Positions 44,509 through 56,191 of a stretch of DNA of 64,000 nt are shown piece by piece. Positions within the stretch are counted from its first letter, which is position 1. Each line of letters opens with the position of its first letter. The notes beneath the pieces are model-generated. The model did not search any database, had not been told where the DNA came from, and saw nothing but the letters and a program-made list of their open reading frames with translations. The stretch lies in NCBI GenBank assembly GCA_011503125.2, contig WWBZ02000022.1, positions 4,402,001 to 4,466,000 on the forward strand. Reading direction: 5' to 3'. A program made the translations under genes and the position numbers. Source of the DNA: Botryosphaeria dothidea (Eukaryota > Ascomycota > Dothideomycetes > Botryosphaeriales > Botryosphaeriaceae).

Positions 44509-45739
44509 ATGGGCGCCGACACCATCCCAGACAGCATGCTCGCATGCCAGGTCGTCGAGGTGCGATATCCCCATCCAACACCAACCGCCTGAGCCTCCCA
44601 CAAACACTCACGCCTCGCCTTCTCCCCAACAGTTCAAAAAGCCCTACAAAATACACACCATCCCCGTCCCCCCATCCCCCCTCGGCCCCACCGACCTCCT
44701 CGTCAAAATCGCCGTCGCCTCCCTCTGCCACACCGACTCCATGGTCGCCAACGGCATCTTCACCCCGCCCCTCCCCTGCACCGCCTCGCACGAAGGCGCC
44801 GGCACCGTCGCCGCCATAGGGTCCGCCGTCACCGACCTGCAGCCCGGCGACCGCATCATGTGCGGCCTCTACCTGCACCAGTGCGGCGTGTGCGCCGACT
44901 GCCTCGCCGGCACCCCGCAGTACTGCCCCCACAGCGCCGGCGCCATCGGCGTGCACACCCACGGCGCCTTCGCCGACTACGCCCTCGTCGACGCCCGCAA
45001 CGCCGTCAAGCTCCCCGACAACGTCACCTTCGAGACGGCCGCCCCGCTCGCCTGCGCCGGCTGCACCATCTACAAGGGCGTCGTAGCGACGGGCCTCAAG
45101 GCGGGCGAGTGGATCTGCCTCGTCGGCGCGGGCGGCGGCTTGGGGCACTTGGGGATTCAGTTCGCGAAGGCGCTGGGCCTGAAGGTGGTCGGCATCGACG
45201 CGCGCGACGAGGGGCTGCGGCTGGCTAGGGAGACGGGCGCGGACGTGGTGGTGGATGCGCGCAAGGGCAAGGAGGCGGTGGTCGAGGAGGTGCAGGGCGT
45301 CACCGCCGGCGCGGGCGCGGACGCGACGGTGACGATTGCGGATGCGAGGGACGCGGCGGCGTTGGCGTGCGCGGTGACGCGGGTGCATGGGGTTATGATC
45401 CAGATCGCGCAGGTGAGCGATGAGCGTGAGAATGCGTGGTGGTCTTGTGCTTACTTTTACTTCTTGCAGCCGGACGAGGTGGCCGTGCCGTTCCGTGAGC
45501 TCGTCTTCCGCGACATCAAGATCCATGGGAGCTTGATCTGCTCGCCGGCCGAGGCGAGGCAGATGATGAAGGTCGTGTCTGAGGACGGCATCTCCGTCAA
45601 GACGAACCCGTTTCAGGGGCTCGCAGAGATTCCGAAGCTGGTGGAGCTGGCGCACAGCGAGAAGATGGCGGGGAAGGGCATCGTGATTGTGGATCCGCAG
45701 CAGATTGAGCATGAGAAGACGATTGGAGCTACGATTTGA
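44509..45739 (+). CDS. Zinc-dependent alcohol dehydrogenase (MDR family)
   Basis: Exons 44509-44559, 44633-45412 and 45470-45739 give 366 residues; donors are GTGCGA and GTGAGC. Catalytic zinc ligands are in LCHTD (Cys49) and ASHEGAG (His70, Glu71), structural zinc cysteines in CGVCADCLAGTPQYC, and the nucleotide-binding fold has GAGGGLGHLGIQFAK. This is the yeast ADH-like branch, which oxidises small alcohols with NAD+. The 57-nt second intron is open in frame; it was removed because the spliced sequence IAQPDEVAVPF restores the family spacing. The frame is otherwise intact. Confidence 0.93.
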
Positions 45740-46698
45740 ACGGCGGGTTCATGGGAGAATGAGAGGACCGAAAAGGAAAGGAAAGGGCGCGTGATGACCG
45801 TCCGCTCGGAGAGTGGCATCTTACACGTGCGTTGACGACGGAGCGAACTTTCCCTTAGGTTGAATGCAATCTGCTTCATCAGTATGCAAGCGACCAAAAA
45901 GTAGAAATATTTCCACGCTGCATGGTTATCATATGTTTTTGCTGCAAACATCTGGATAAGTTATCCCGGGCAAGTCGGGATGTTTCCCCTCAACACGAAA
46001 GCCCAAAGGCTAAAACGTCCGGCCGCCAGACATCGGAATGCTAAAAAAAAGATACATCGGAAAGAGTAGGATGGCGATATCGGCGGGAACGGGCTCTCCC
46101 GGCGCAACGGGCCATCTCTATTGCGACGAATAGACATGTGGGTGGTAAGCGCGAAGATGCGGGGTGCAAGAGGAAGCTTTTCCCTGAATCCTCCCTACGA
46201 CGAGCAGACAAGCTCGTGCCATTTTCCCCAATCCGAAACCCTTCGAGAAGGCCCTTCTTCACCGTCGACCAATGGTGGGTTTTGGAACTCACGACAAGGC
46301 CCCGTTCTGTCCCGATGGCTGGCAGGGGTCCGGGCGGGCGGGATGACGTTGTTTGGCGCACACGAGGAATTACATGTGGGGAAGGCCAGAAAGAGGAAAT
46401 CGGTGATGGCTAGACCCTTGTTGTGGGAAAGGCGGGGGGATATGCGATATGCGCTTGATGATGACTCTCCACTTGCTTTGTTTATCTGCTGACAGATGCT
46501 GCTGTGTGAGGAGTAGTGAGCAGTCTTCTTAAGAGGTCCGCCGCCACCCCGTTTCGGACCCGCTGGTTCATCAGTACATTCTTGCCTTTCTTCGTCTGTT
46601 GATATATTCCATATATTGCTTCAAACACTCTACTTCGCGTCTTGAGTTCAGACTGTTTTCCATCTCATATCATTACCTGATCGCCAGAAAAAGTCAAC
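45740..46698. other. Intergenic region, no gene seen
   Basis: Spacer between two plus-strand genes. No convincing frame; the last 100 bases are the leader of the second cupin gene. Confidence 0.5.
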
Positions 46699-47235
46699 AT
46701 GGTGCTCGCCGGCGCAGTCAAAGTCGTCCGCAGCGGCTCCCTCAAGCAGAGCGGCTCGCAGACAGAAGGCATGATCCGCATGAACGCGATATCCGACATG
46801 TCCGACCAAGTCTGCGGCACCCGTGCGTCCGCCTCCCATCCATCATCCCCTCCTCCCTCGACTAACAGCCCGCCCCACACAGTCATGGTCGCCAAACCCA
46901 AGACCTCCTCCGCCGTCCACCACCACGGCGCCGAGGACACCCTCGTCTACGCCGTGAGCGGCCACGGCAGCATCGTCAGCGACAACGGCCGCACGCGCCA
47001 GGACCTCGCGCCCGGGGACTTCGCCCTCATCCCCGCCTTCGCCCAGCACCAGGAGGTCAACGACGGCGACGCCGACGTCGTCTGGGTCATTGCGCGCGGC
47101 GGGCGCACGCCGATCGTCGTCAACCTCGACGGGTGGGGCCAGGAGCTGCGGCGGAAGAGCGACGCGAGCAGGAGGGGGAGCGAGGGGAGCAATGGGACGA
47201 GTACGGCGGGGAGCCCGATTGGGAGGAGGTTGTGA
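46699..47235 (+). CDS. Small cupin protein
   Basis: Exons 46699-46822 and 46883-47235 give 158 residues; the 60-nt intron has a GTGCGT donor and an ACAG acceptor and restores the frame as CGTLMVAKPKTSSAVHHHG. Metal-binding motif 1 is SSAVHHHGAEDTLVYAVSG and motif 2 is LAPGDFALIPAFAQHQEV. The C-terminal 35 residues are Ser/Gly/Arg-rich and disordered. It is a distinct cupin type from the one at 39837. The substrate is unknown; likely cytosolic. Confidence 0.87.
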   Translation: MVLAGAVKVVRSGSLKQSGSQTEGMIRMNAISDMSDQVCGTRASASHPSSPPPSTNSPPHTVMVAKPKTSSAVHHHGAEDTLVYAVSGHGSIVSDNGRTRQDLAPGDFALIPAFAQHQEVNDGDADVVWVIARGGRTPIVVNLDGWGQELRRKSDASRRGSEGSNGTSTAGSPIGRRL

Positions 47236-49635
47236 GCGAGAGTTGCGGAGTATGTCTGGGTGTTGTTTCCCTGGTATATCGGAGGGGTTCTGTGATAGCT
47301 GCTTGTGGCAGGTTCTGCGCTATCTGAAGCCGTCTTTCTGCTTTGTGTCATCTTTTTAGTTTTGAAATGTTCAGGCTGAGCCGAGTGTTTATCCGTCATG
47401 TGAGGTGAACACGGTAACCGGGAGCGATGAGTCCATCTGGCTTTGCAACGTGTACGTGCCCAAATGGCCGTTTGCAATGTCGTTGGTCAAAGCAACTATT
47501 GTTCTGATTGTATTAAGGAACAGCGAGGAGGTTGAATTTTCCAGTCCGATGTGAGATTTACCTTTGTGAAAGATTTAGGCTGTTTGCGCGCCCTCGCGAT
47601 CATGTGAGCATGCCGAGAGTCAGCAGGTTGAAGTCACGGGCAGAGCTTTTTCTCACTGTGACCCACAGAATCCTTCTCTGTGAAGTCAAGCTGAGGCTGA
47701 AATTTACCGAATGGTTCAAGCGGCCCGATACAATCAGGAGGAGTGGCTGTTCGTCAGTCCGCCCGGTCAGTCTCATCTGCAATGAATCAGGCGCATATAT
47801 CTTTGCGCTTCGCGTGCGGTCAACCGAAAGGCATGACCATAAAAGACGCGTAAATCCAGCCTTTGGACATGTCAGAATTCTGGAAATGGTCTAAAGTGCG
47901 TCTGAGTCTGCGTAACAAAGGCGCTTTGGTTGCTCGGTCATTCTGAGACCGACGTTTTGGTCATACTCGAAATCTTCGTGGCTTGCGGTATTCTGGATGC
48001 AACAAACTGGACGTGGAAAGCGCAAAAATGGACAGAGTTTGCTTTCAGAATTCCTAGAAAGATTATACCATGGAAAGACCGGAGTACGTAGCGATAGAGT
48101 TGAAATATTGAAGGAAGCTCAACATACTGTTTGAAGACGTAAAACCTCAAAGTTACCTGCGATTTGCGACGATCGAAGTAGTACAAAGGTTACCTATAGT
48201 TTGATGAACTCAAGACCTCGTACTGACACCTCGGGACTTCAGTCGGCAATATATCATCAAGGTCAAGTGAGAGGCCGGCGTGCCTGCTGATCCCTGCAAT
48301 TCAGTTGGCCCTCTGGCAGTCAGCCACTTGAAGCTGACCCGGCGAAGGTTGTCCTGGGTGTGGTGGCCGGGATTGACGGCTGTCGTGACACTGCCATTGC
48401 CACTTGCAAGGCATATACTCGTACATGAATGTCGGTCAGCTAGAAGTGAAAAGCCAAGTTATGGGGCGCTGAGGCGGTGCGACTGACGGGTCATGGCGTG
48501 AGACAGCGAAGACTTCAAGGCTGGAGACGGGAGTGCATCGAGTATTATGTTCGCCAGTGAGAAAGGAGATTTCAATTCCGATCCCTGACGATGTCCTAGC
48601 AGGGTCCTGCAGAGGGTTCGGCGGCGGTGAAGGTGAAGAAGGTAACACAGGATCTAGAGGGGCTCTACAGCTGCAGCGTAGGGAAACCGTGGCAGCCAAC
48701 CGAAGCGTAATTCCAGGAACACCAATGGCAGCCCATCGTCTTGGGGCGTGCACAACACGGGTGGTCTTTCAGGCAAGGATCGTCAGCACACCAACACTTT
48801 GGCTTTATGACCTTCTTCACGAGAACTAGGGGCTCTGCCTCACCAACAGCCGCATCTGATTACTACAACTCTATTTTCGCCCCGCAAGGATGCCGCCGAC
48901 ACAGTTGGATCCTGGGAGCAGCTGATGTATGCTATTCTCGAATGCGCAATGCCTCACAGCTGCGGACGAGCCACGGGCCAAGCGGAGCTGATAGAACTGC
49001 GGCGGTATGCCATTTACGCTAGCGCATGTACGACCTATTTTCTGCATCTAAACCAACCCGGCAGTGCTATCACCGGCCCGCATGTTGCTCTTTTCCCGCT
49101 TGCATGTCCAGGGGGGCTGTAATGAGCACGCTTGTTCCTTCAGGCTCCTGATACGCTCACACGCTGCCCACCTGCCCCTCGTGCGGATCCCTCAACACTC
49201 ACCCTATCGCGCCATCTTATTAAACACCGTGTTCAGTCTCGTGCATTCTGTGATAAGTTGAAGGCTGCCCGCGTGCGACCCACTGCCAAACAACATGGGT
49301 GGGGTGCCTTTGCCTGACTGCCGCCTTTAATACAGACCAAGCCTTGGAGAAGCCATCTCAAGACTCCAAGACAGCACGCTGCGCATTTCTTGGGACTCGC
49401 GCCACCACCACTGTTGACAACCTGCCGTCTTTGCGCCTGTACTGCTTCCACTGCTGTCATGGCAAGAGAAGTGTTTTAGTGATTAAGAACGACCTCCATC
49501 CGGCAGCTTTGTACATTCCTGCGTCCGCTTCCGGCATTCTTATTTTTTCTCGCCCATCGCTCAAACACCTACAACAATTACGCTTCGATATTCTTACTCC
49601 TTCGTTTCTTTATACCCAGAGGACTCAGTATAGTC
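47236..49635. other. Long intergenic region, no gene seen
   Basis: 2.4 kb without a convincing gene on either strand. Frames are short and motif-free. The last 100 bases are C/T-rich and lead into the GH92 gene. Confidence 0.5.
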
Positions 49636-52372
49636 ATGACGCATCTTTTATCATCTTTAGCGTTTGTCGGCGCGGCGCTGGCGCAGACTGCAGACTACAC
49701 CCAGTTTGTCGATCCATTGTATGTTCCCATTTCCTTATCCGCAACATCCATACTTTTTACACCAACACTCGTTCTTTTCACACAAACCTGCCACCCGTCA
49801 AAAAAAAAAAATCTAACACCCCACAGCCACGGCACCGAAAACGGCGGCAACACCTTTCCCGGCGTCGTCCCCGGTACGTCTCCCCACCCTCCCTCCACCA
49901 CCAACCCCATTCCGCCCACTAACACACCACCCAGTGCCCTTCTCCGTCGTCAAGCTCGGCGTCGACGTCTCGGCGGGCACCACCGACGCCTACTCGGGCT
50001 ACTTGCCGACCGGCAACGTGACCGGCTTCAGCATGCTGCACGAGAGCGGCACGGGGGGCGCGCCCAAATACGGCGTCGTCTCGCAGCTGCCCGTCGCCGG
50101 CGCCGTTCCCAACCCGCTCGTCGATCTCAGCGTCGCGCGCGCGGCGCCCGACGAGGCGAGCGTGGGGGCGTACCGCGCGGCGCTCGCGAACGGGGTGGGC
50201 GTGCGCCTGGCGGGGACGCGGCATGCGGGGATGTATGAGTACGAGTTCCCCGGGGGTGGAGGGGCGGTGGTGGTGGATGTGTCGCACGTGTTGCCGTCGT
50301 ATAGGGGGTTGGGGTGGGGGCAGGGGTATGCGGGAGGGGGGTTTGAGGTGTTTGCGGATGGGCACTACGAGGGGAATGGGACGTATAATAACGGGTGGAA
50401 TCGCGGTGAGTTGTTCCCGTTATGGATTTGGGGGCGGGGGACTGATGTTTGACGCAGCGCCGAACTGGACGATTCATTTTTGTGGCAGGTTCAACGTTAC
50501 GGCTGCGAGTAGCAAGACGTTTGCGGGGAATGGGACGACGCTTTCGCAGTACGGGCAGCAGGCCTCTGTTTCGGGGACGGAGCGGCTGGGCGGCGCCTTT
50601 GCGTTTAATGAGACGGCGGTTTCGTCGAGGGTGGGCGTGTCGTTCATCTCCTCGGAGAGGGCGTGCGAGTATCTGGAGGATGAGATTCCGGATGATACGA
50701 CGCTGGAGTCTCTCGTCAGTGCTTCGCAGGAGACTTGGAATGACCAGGTCTTTTCGAAGGTCACGACAACGGAGACGAACACGACGTATTTGACGCAGCT
50801 GTACTCGAGTCTGTACGGCATGCATATCATCCCGTCGAACCGCACTGGAGATAATCCTCTGTGGAAGTCTGACGAGCCATACTATGACGACTGTAGGTTG
50901 GGCTGCCAGCGTATCAGTCAAAGTAATGCTAACATAACCTCAGGGTTTACGCTTTGGGATCTCTTCCGCTGCACCACGCCATTGATGCATATCCTCCAGC
51001 CGGAGGCATATGAAGAGCAAATCCGGTCTTTCATTGACATTTGGAGGCATGACGGATTCATGCCGGACGCGAGATCCTCGAACTGGAACGGCCGTGTTCA
51101 AGGTGGTACTAACGCCGATAACGTCCTTGCCGATGCGTATGTAAAAGGTGTGAAGGGTGCTGTTGATTGGGACGACGGATTGCGTAAGCCATTTCAACCT
51201 TTCCACGGCTGCTTTGTATAGTGGGTTGGAGCGTTCATCCAGGCGTCTACTCAATGGTCTGCGTCTAGATGAATGCCTCAGCTCCCTGTACAGCTTTGCC
51301 TCGCGCTTGTCGTCTCAGCAAGATAAAATCTGTAGACTAACCATTTCCAGGCGCAATGCTCACTGATGCGGAGACGGTGCCAGCAAACAGCTATGATCCC
51401 TCCACAGCTCCGGATGCCTCATCTACCAAGGAGGGGCGGGGAGCGCTGCCGGACTGGCTGAAGTATGGGTGGATCACGCCCGCATACTCACGAGCGGTCT
51501 CGCGGGCGGTGGAGTATTCAGCGAATGACTTTGGCCTCCACCAGGTGGCTTGCGGATTAGGGCGGAGCGACGACGCCACGAAATATCTCCGCAGATCCCG
51601 CAACTGGCGCAATCACTGGAATCCCAACGCAACGGCCCTAGGGTTCAGCGGCTTCGTGGTGCCGCGCAATGCCGACGGGACGTTTGTACCGCAAGATCCT
51701 CTGGCATGTGCTTCGTGCTATTGGGACGCTCCGTACTATGAGGACAACCCGTACACATACAGCTTCAACGCGATACACGACATGGAAAATGTCATCCGGC
51801 GGTCCGGAGGCTCGTCGAGGTTCGTCGACCGGCTCAACACGTTTTTCTCGCAGAACCTGTACAACCCGGGCAACGAGCCGAGCTTCACGACGCCGTACCT
51901 CTACAACTACGCGGGCCGACAGGAGCTCACGGTCCGGCAGATCCGCACGACCGGGTACAACAGCTACAACGCGGGGCGGGGCGGGATCCCGGGCAACAGC
52001 GACGCGGGGGCGATGCAGAGCTGGATACTGTGGAACATGATCGGGCTCTACCCCGTGACCGGGCAGACGACGTTCCTCGTGGGCAGCCCGTGGTTCGAGC
52101 AGCTGACGGTGGCGCTGGGCGGCGGCAAGTTCCTGAACGTCACGTCGAACGCGGGCGCAGTGGAGCAGCGCGAGCAGAGCGCGTTCTACGTGCAGAGCTT
52201 GAAGGTGAACGGCGAGGAGTGGGATAAGGCGTGGGTCACATGGGACGATGTGTTTGCGAATGGCGGGGAGATGGAGTTCGTGCTTGGCGCGTCGCCGCAG
52301 GGTTGGGCAGCGGCCGGGGATGCGCCTCCCAGTCCGGCGTCGGGCGCGGGCGACGAGAGCGCTCCAGCCTGA
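49636..52372 (+). CDS. Secreted alpha-1,2-mannosidase, glycoside hydrolase family 92
   Basis: Six exons, 49636-49718, 49827-49873, 49935-50405, 50458-50892, 50944-51183 and 51351-52372, give 765 residues. The start codes for a signal peptide (MTHLLSSLAFVGAALAQ). Family landmarks: FHGTENGGNTFPGVVP near the N-terminus, DDWFTLWDLFR, GGTNADNVLADAYVKG, and the C-terminal RGGIPGNSDAGAMQSW followed by MIGLYPVTG. GH92 enzymes are calcium-dependent exo-mannosidases that trim N-glycans or mannans. Intron 5 (167 nt) is unusually long for this window. The annotated frame ends at a TGA at 52370, but the same frame stays open for 89 more codons with a membrane segment (see next entry). Confidence 0.9.
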
Positions 52373-52642
52373 TGCCAGCTCAGGCCGGGGGGCGCGATCA
52401 ACAGGGACGGCGGGAGCGGTGAGATTGCGGGGTGCGGCGAAGGATACAGTGGCTTGGCTAGCCTGCAGGCGGCGCGGCGGGCGCTGTGGGTGGTGGTGTC
52501 GCTGCTGGGAGTGTTGCTCGTGGTGACAAGTTTAGCAGCGGGGCGGGTGTTGGTGTTGCGCAGGCGGCTGTTGCATGCTGGCGCGTTTCCGGCGGCGGCA
52601 GAGAAACAGCAGGCTAGCGGAATGCGCCAGGGATCTGCATGA
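52373..52642 (+). other. In-frame extension of the GH92 gene with a transmembrane helix
   Basis: After the single TGA the GH92 frame is open to 52642. The extension is Gly-rich, then has RRALWVVVSLLGVLLVV and TSLAAG as a convincing membrane helix, followed by a basic stop-transfer patch (LRRRLL) and a short tail. This is the layout of a type I membrane anchor. It could be reached by read-through of TGA, or by splicing out 52339-52383 (45 nt, weak GTCGGG donor, CTCAG acceptor), which removes the stop and keeps the frame. It may also be a former C-terminus lost by mutation. Confidence 0.55.
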
Positions 52643-53281
52643 AATGACGGGCGCGATAAGGCGCAAGCAGTAAACGGCGCTAGGAAATCTACTCGGCTAT
52701 GGCAGTGATGCGCGCGCGCCGGCGGTGAGCTTCTCCCTGTGCTTGTTGAAACCCGGGCCCGGGGTTGGCGGGGAACGCGAACGACTACCTGGAGAAACAT
52801 CTCGTGCCAGGATGCCCCCCGCGGCCTCCACTGCTCCTCTCGCAGCTCTAGGCGCACATCAATCGCAAACAGCAACGCGCCCAGCCCTTGATTCCGTTCT
52901 TTCACCACCATCGTCGTCCACGCTGGCATCAGATGGACAACGCCCTCTCGGGTGGCTTGGCCCTTTGTCTCGAGTCAGCCAATCTCGACGCCATCTCCCC
53001 ACGGACCAAAGATGGCAAGAGGCCCAGCCCCGGAACGCCCGCCCAGACTCTGGGCTCGGCTTGCCATGCGTCACAGCGTCAGCCCGTCAGATCACGCTCA
53101 CCACCTCCAACGGTGCGCCTGAACCACACAATCAGAGGAGTCCCGGCGTCCGTACGACTCGCCAAAACTACATATTCACCAGCCCCGCGCCCGATCCAAC
53201 CCACCCTGCGGAGAGAGCTTCCTGAGCCTCTGGCACCCTTTGTTACTCCGCCGGCGCCTGGTACTCACCGCTCACGACACC
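52643..53281. other. Intergenic region upstream of the antiporter gene
   Basis: No gene is seen; the C/A-rich final 150 bases look like the promoter and leader of the antiporter gene. Confidence 0.5.
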
Positions 53282-56191
53282 ATGTCGTCCGTCACCAGCA
53301 GCTCGGCCACGGCCACGGCCACGAGCTCCAACAGGGCTCCTGAGCAGGCCGGTATCCTCGAGGGCAACAACCCCACCCACTACAACCCCAAGGACCCCAT
53401 TATCGTCTTCATCATCCAGGTAAGCCGCCCAATTCGCCTCCGCCGTCTCCGGATTGCAGGGCTGACCAGCTACAAAGGCCGGTATCATTATCATTTTCTG
53501 CCGTATCCTCCACTTCCCTCTGCAGAAGTTGCGCCAGCCGCGTGTCATCGCCGAGGTTATCGGAGGCATTCTGCTTGGTCCTTCCGTCATGGGCCGCATT
53601 CCCGGCTTCACCGAGCACATTTTCCCCACAGCTTCTATGCCGAACCTCACGCTTGTCGCCAACATCGGCCTCGTCCTGTTCTTGTTCCTCGTCGGCCTCG
53701 AGGTCGATCTGCGCTTTCTACTGAGCAATTGGAAGGTCGCCCTGAGCGTCGGTCTGGCCGGAATGGCGCTTCCTTTCGGCTTGGGTGCTGCCATTTCCTA
53801 CGGTCTATACCACGAATTTAGGGGCGAGGGCGGAACTGTACCAATTAGTTTTGGCGTCTACCTCCTGTTCATCGGTGTGGCTATGGCTATCACGGTAAGC
53901 TTGGCTAGTATGACTGCTTCGCGGTTCCTCGGTGCGCTAACACGAGCTTCTAGGCTTTCCCCGTCTTGTGCAGAATTTTAACCGAGTTGAAGCTACTGAC
54001 CACTCCGGTGGGTGTCATTGTGCTTTCGGCTGGTGTTGGAAACGACGTTGTGGGTAGGTTACACCGGACATTTTGAGCCCCCCACCTTTCGTGTAACTAA
54101 CCGACAACGATCAGGCTGGATTCTCCTTGCTTTGTGCGTCGCTCTCGTCAATGCAGGCACCGGTCTCACTGCCCTGTGGGTCTTGCTCGTCGCTGTCGGC
54201 TATACCCTGTTTGTCTGGTATGCCGTCAAGCCTGCCTTCTGGTGGCTCCTACGCAGGAGCCGCGCTCTTCAGGATGGTCCTAGTCAAGGCATGATCGCCC
54301 TGACCATGTTGCTGGTCTTGACCTCTGCTTTCTTTACCGGAGTCATCGGTATCCATCCCATTTTCGGCGCTTTTATCATTGGTCTGATCTGCCCTCACGA
54401 GGGCGGTTTTGCCATCAAGGTCACCGAAAAGATTGAGGATCTTATCGGCGCTGTTTTCCTCCCTCTCTACTTCGCCCTCTCTGGTCTGAACACCAATCTG
54501 GGTCTGCTCGACAACGGCATGACTTGGGCTTACGTCATTGGCGTCATTTGCGTTGCCTTTTTTGCCAAATTCATTGGTGCTTCTGGGGCTGCACGCGCTT
54601 GTGGTCTGGTCTGGAGAGAGAGCTTCACGATTGGTGCGCTCATGAGTTGCAAGGGTTTGGTAGAACTCATCGTCTTGGTAAGTTGCTCGACCAAGAAATG
54701 CAAGATGCAAAAAAACCCCTCCATCTAACTTGTATGCAGAACATCGGCTTGCAAGCCAAGATCCTTAGCGCACGGACTTTCACCATCTTCGTCGTCATGG
54801 CTCTGGTCACTACTTTCATCACGACGCCTCTCACTTCGTGGCTCTACCCGCCTGAGTACCAGAGGAAGATCGAGGCTTGGAAGAGAGGTGAGATCGATTG
54901 GGACACGGGCGCTCCTCTCAGGAACCAGGAAGACAGCGCCGACGACATCATCTATGAGAAATTGGAGACCGCCAAGGTTCAAAGGGTTCTCGTATACCTT
55001 CGCCTGGACAACATGTCATCGTTGCTTCCGTTCGTCTCTCTCTTCGGCGGCAAGCCTAGCATCGGCAAGAACAAGACACATCCATCCAAGCCTTCAGACT
55101 CGCACGAACAGGATGACCCCGAGGCAAAGAGACCCGTCAAGGCTCACGGAGTTCGTCTATTGGAGATCAGTGATCGTGAATCATCCGTCATGAAGGTATC
55201 TGAGGTGGATGAGTTTGGACACCACGATCCTATTGTGAACACCTTCCGGACATTTGGCTATCTCAACAACCTTGCCGTCTCGGGTGAAGTCAACGTCGTC
55301 CCCGAGAGCTCGTTCTCCGATGCTTTGGTATCACGGTCCAAGGATCTGGCGTCGGATCTCATTGTCCTCCCATGGAGCGAGACCGGAAACATGTCTGAGC
55401 TTTCCGTCATCTCAAACGAAGCTGCTCGTCGTAAGCTTCATGCAAGCAACTACAACGATTTTGTCACTTCTGTCCTTGAGAGCACTCCCAGCATTACTGC
55501 TGTGTTCATCAACGAGAATTTCGGTGGATCTGGTAACAAGGACAGGAAGAAGCTGCTTCGTTCGCTCAGCCATCAGAGTATGCGCAGTAACAAGGAAGTT
55601 GTCTCAACCCTTCCCACTACGGACCGTTCTCACCACATATTCTTCCCCTTCTTTGGCGGATCTGACGACCGTGCTGCTATACGCCTTGTACTGCAACTTG
55701 CCGAGCATCCGGACGTTACCGCCACGCTGGTTCATTACGAGACGCCGAATGACTACTTCGAGACTGCCGAAATCACGTCAGCTGCATCAGATTCGTCACC
55801 ATCAACCGGCAAGCACCCTACTGCGACAGTGGCCCCTGCTGCGGATAAGGACTCTGCCTTCTTCCAAGCGCTGCAACATTCTCTCCCGAGCGAATTGCTC
55901 GAGCGCGTGCTGTTCGACTCGACAACTACCTCGACCCCGATCTCGGCGGCCATCGAGCGTGCGAAGACGGAGGTCGGCCAGAACCCGCGCAATGCAGGCG
56001 ATTTGATCGTCATGGGACGTAGCGCTTCCCAGCTCTCTGCCTTTAACAAGGAGAGCGTGTCTGGAGTCAGCCGCGATGATCTCGATACTGGAGCACAGAA
56101 ATGCCTGGGTGTCGTTGCGGAGACTGTCGTCAGATCGAAGGTCAGAGCCAGTGTGCTTGTCGTGCAGGGCCGCAGTCTGAGCGTAGAGTAA
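53282..56191 (+). CDS. KHA1: K+/H+ antiporter, CPA2 family (Kha1-like)
   Basis: Exons 53282-53419, 53478-53894, 53954-54053, 54115-54677 and 54740-56191 give 889 residues; all introns are 58-62 nt with GTAAGC, GTAGGT and GTAAGT donors. The first 430 residues form a cation/proton antiporter domain with many membrane helices, including [41 protein letters not shown], the ion-site-like [24 protein letters not shown] and [10 protein letters not shown]. The cytoplasmic half is about 450 residues with universal-stress-like segments ([29 protein letters not shown]). Yeast Kha1 (873 residues) works in the Golgi in K+ and pH balance; the same is inferred here. Confidence 0.94.

Noticed and set aside
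44501..45712. 403-codon minus-strand frame opposite the alcohol dehydrogenase
   Set aside because: Antisense shadow of a GC-rich gene, with a His/Arg/Val-rich translation and no family match.
37187..47235. Possible metabolic gene cluster (peptidase, two cupins, acyl-CoA dehydrogenase, alcohol dehydrogenase)
   Set aside because: No backbone synthase, dedicated transporter or regulator, mixed strands and large gaps; ordinary gene order is the simpler reading.
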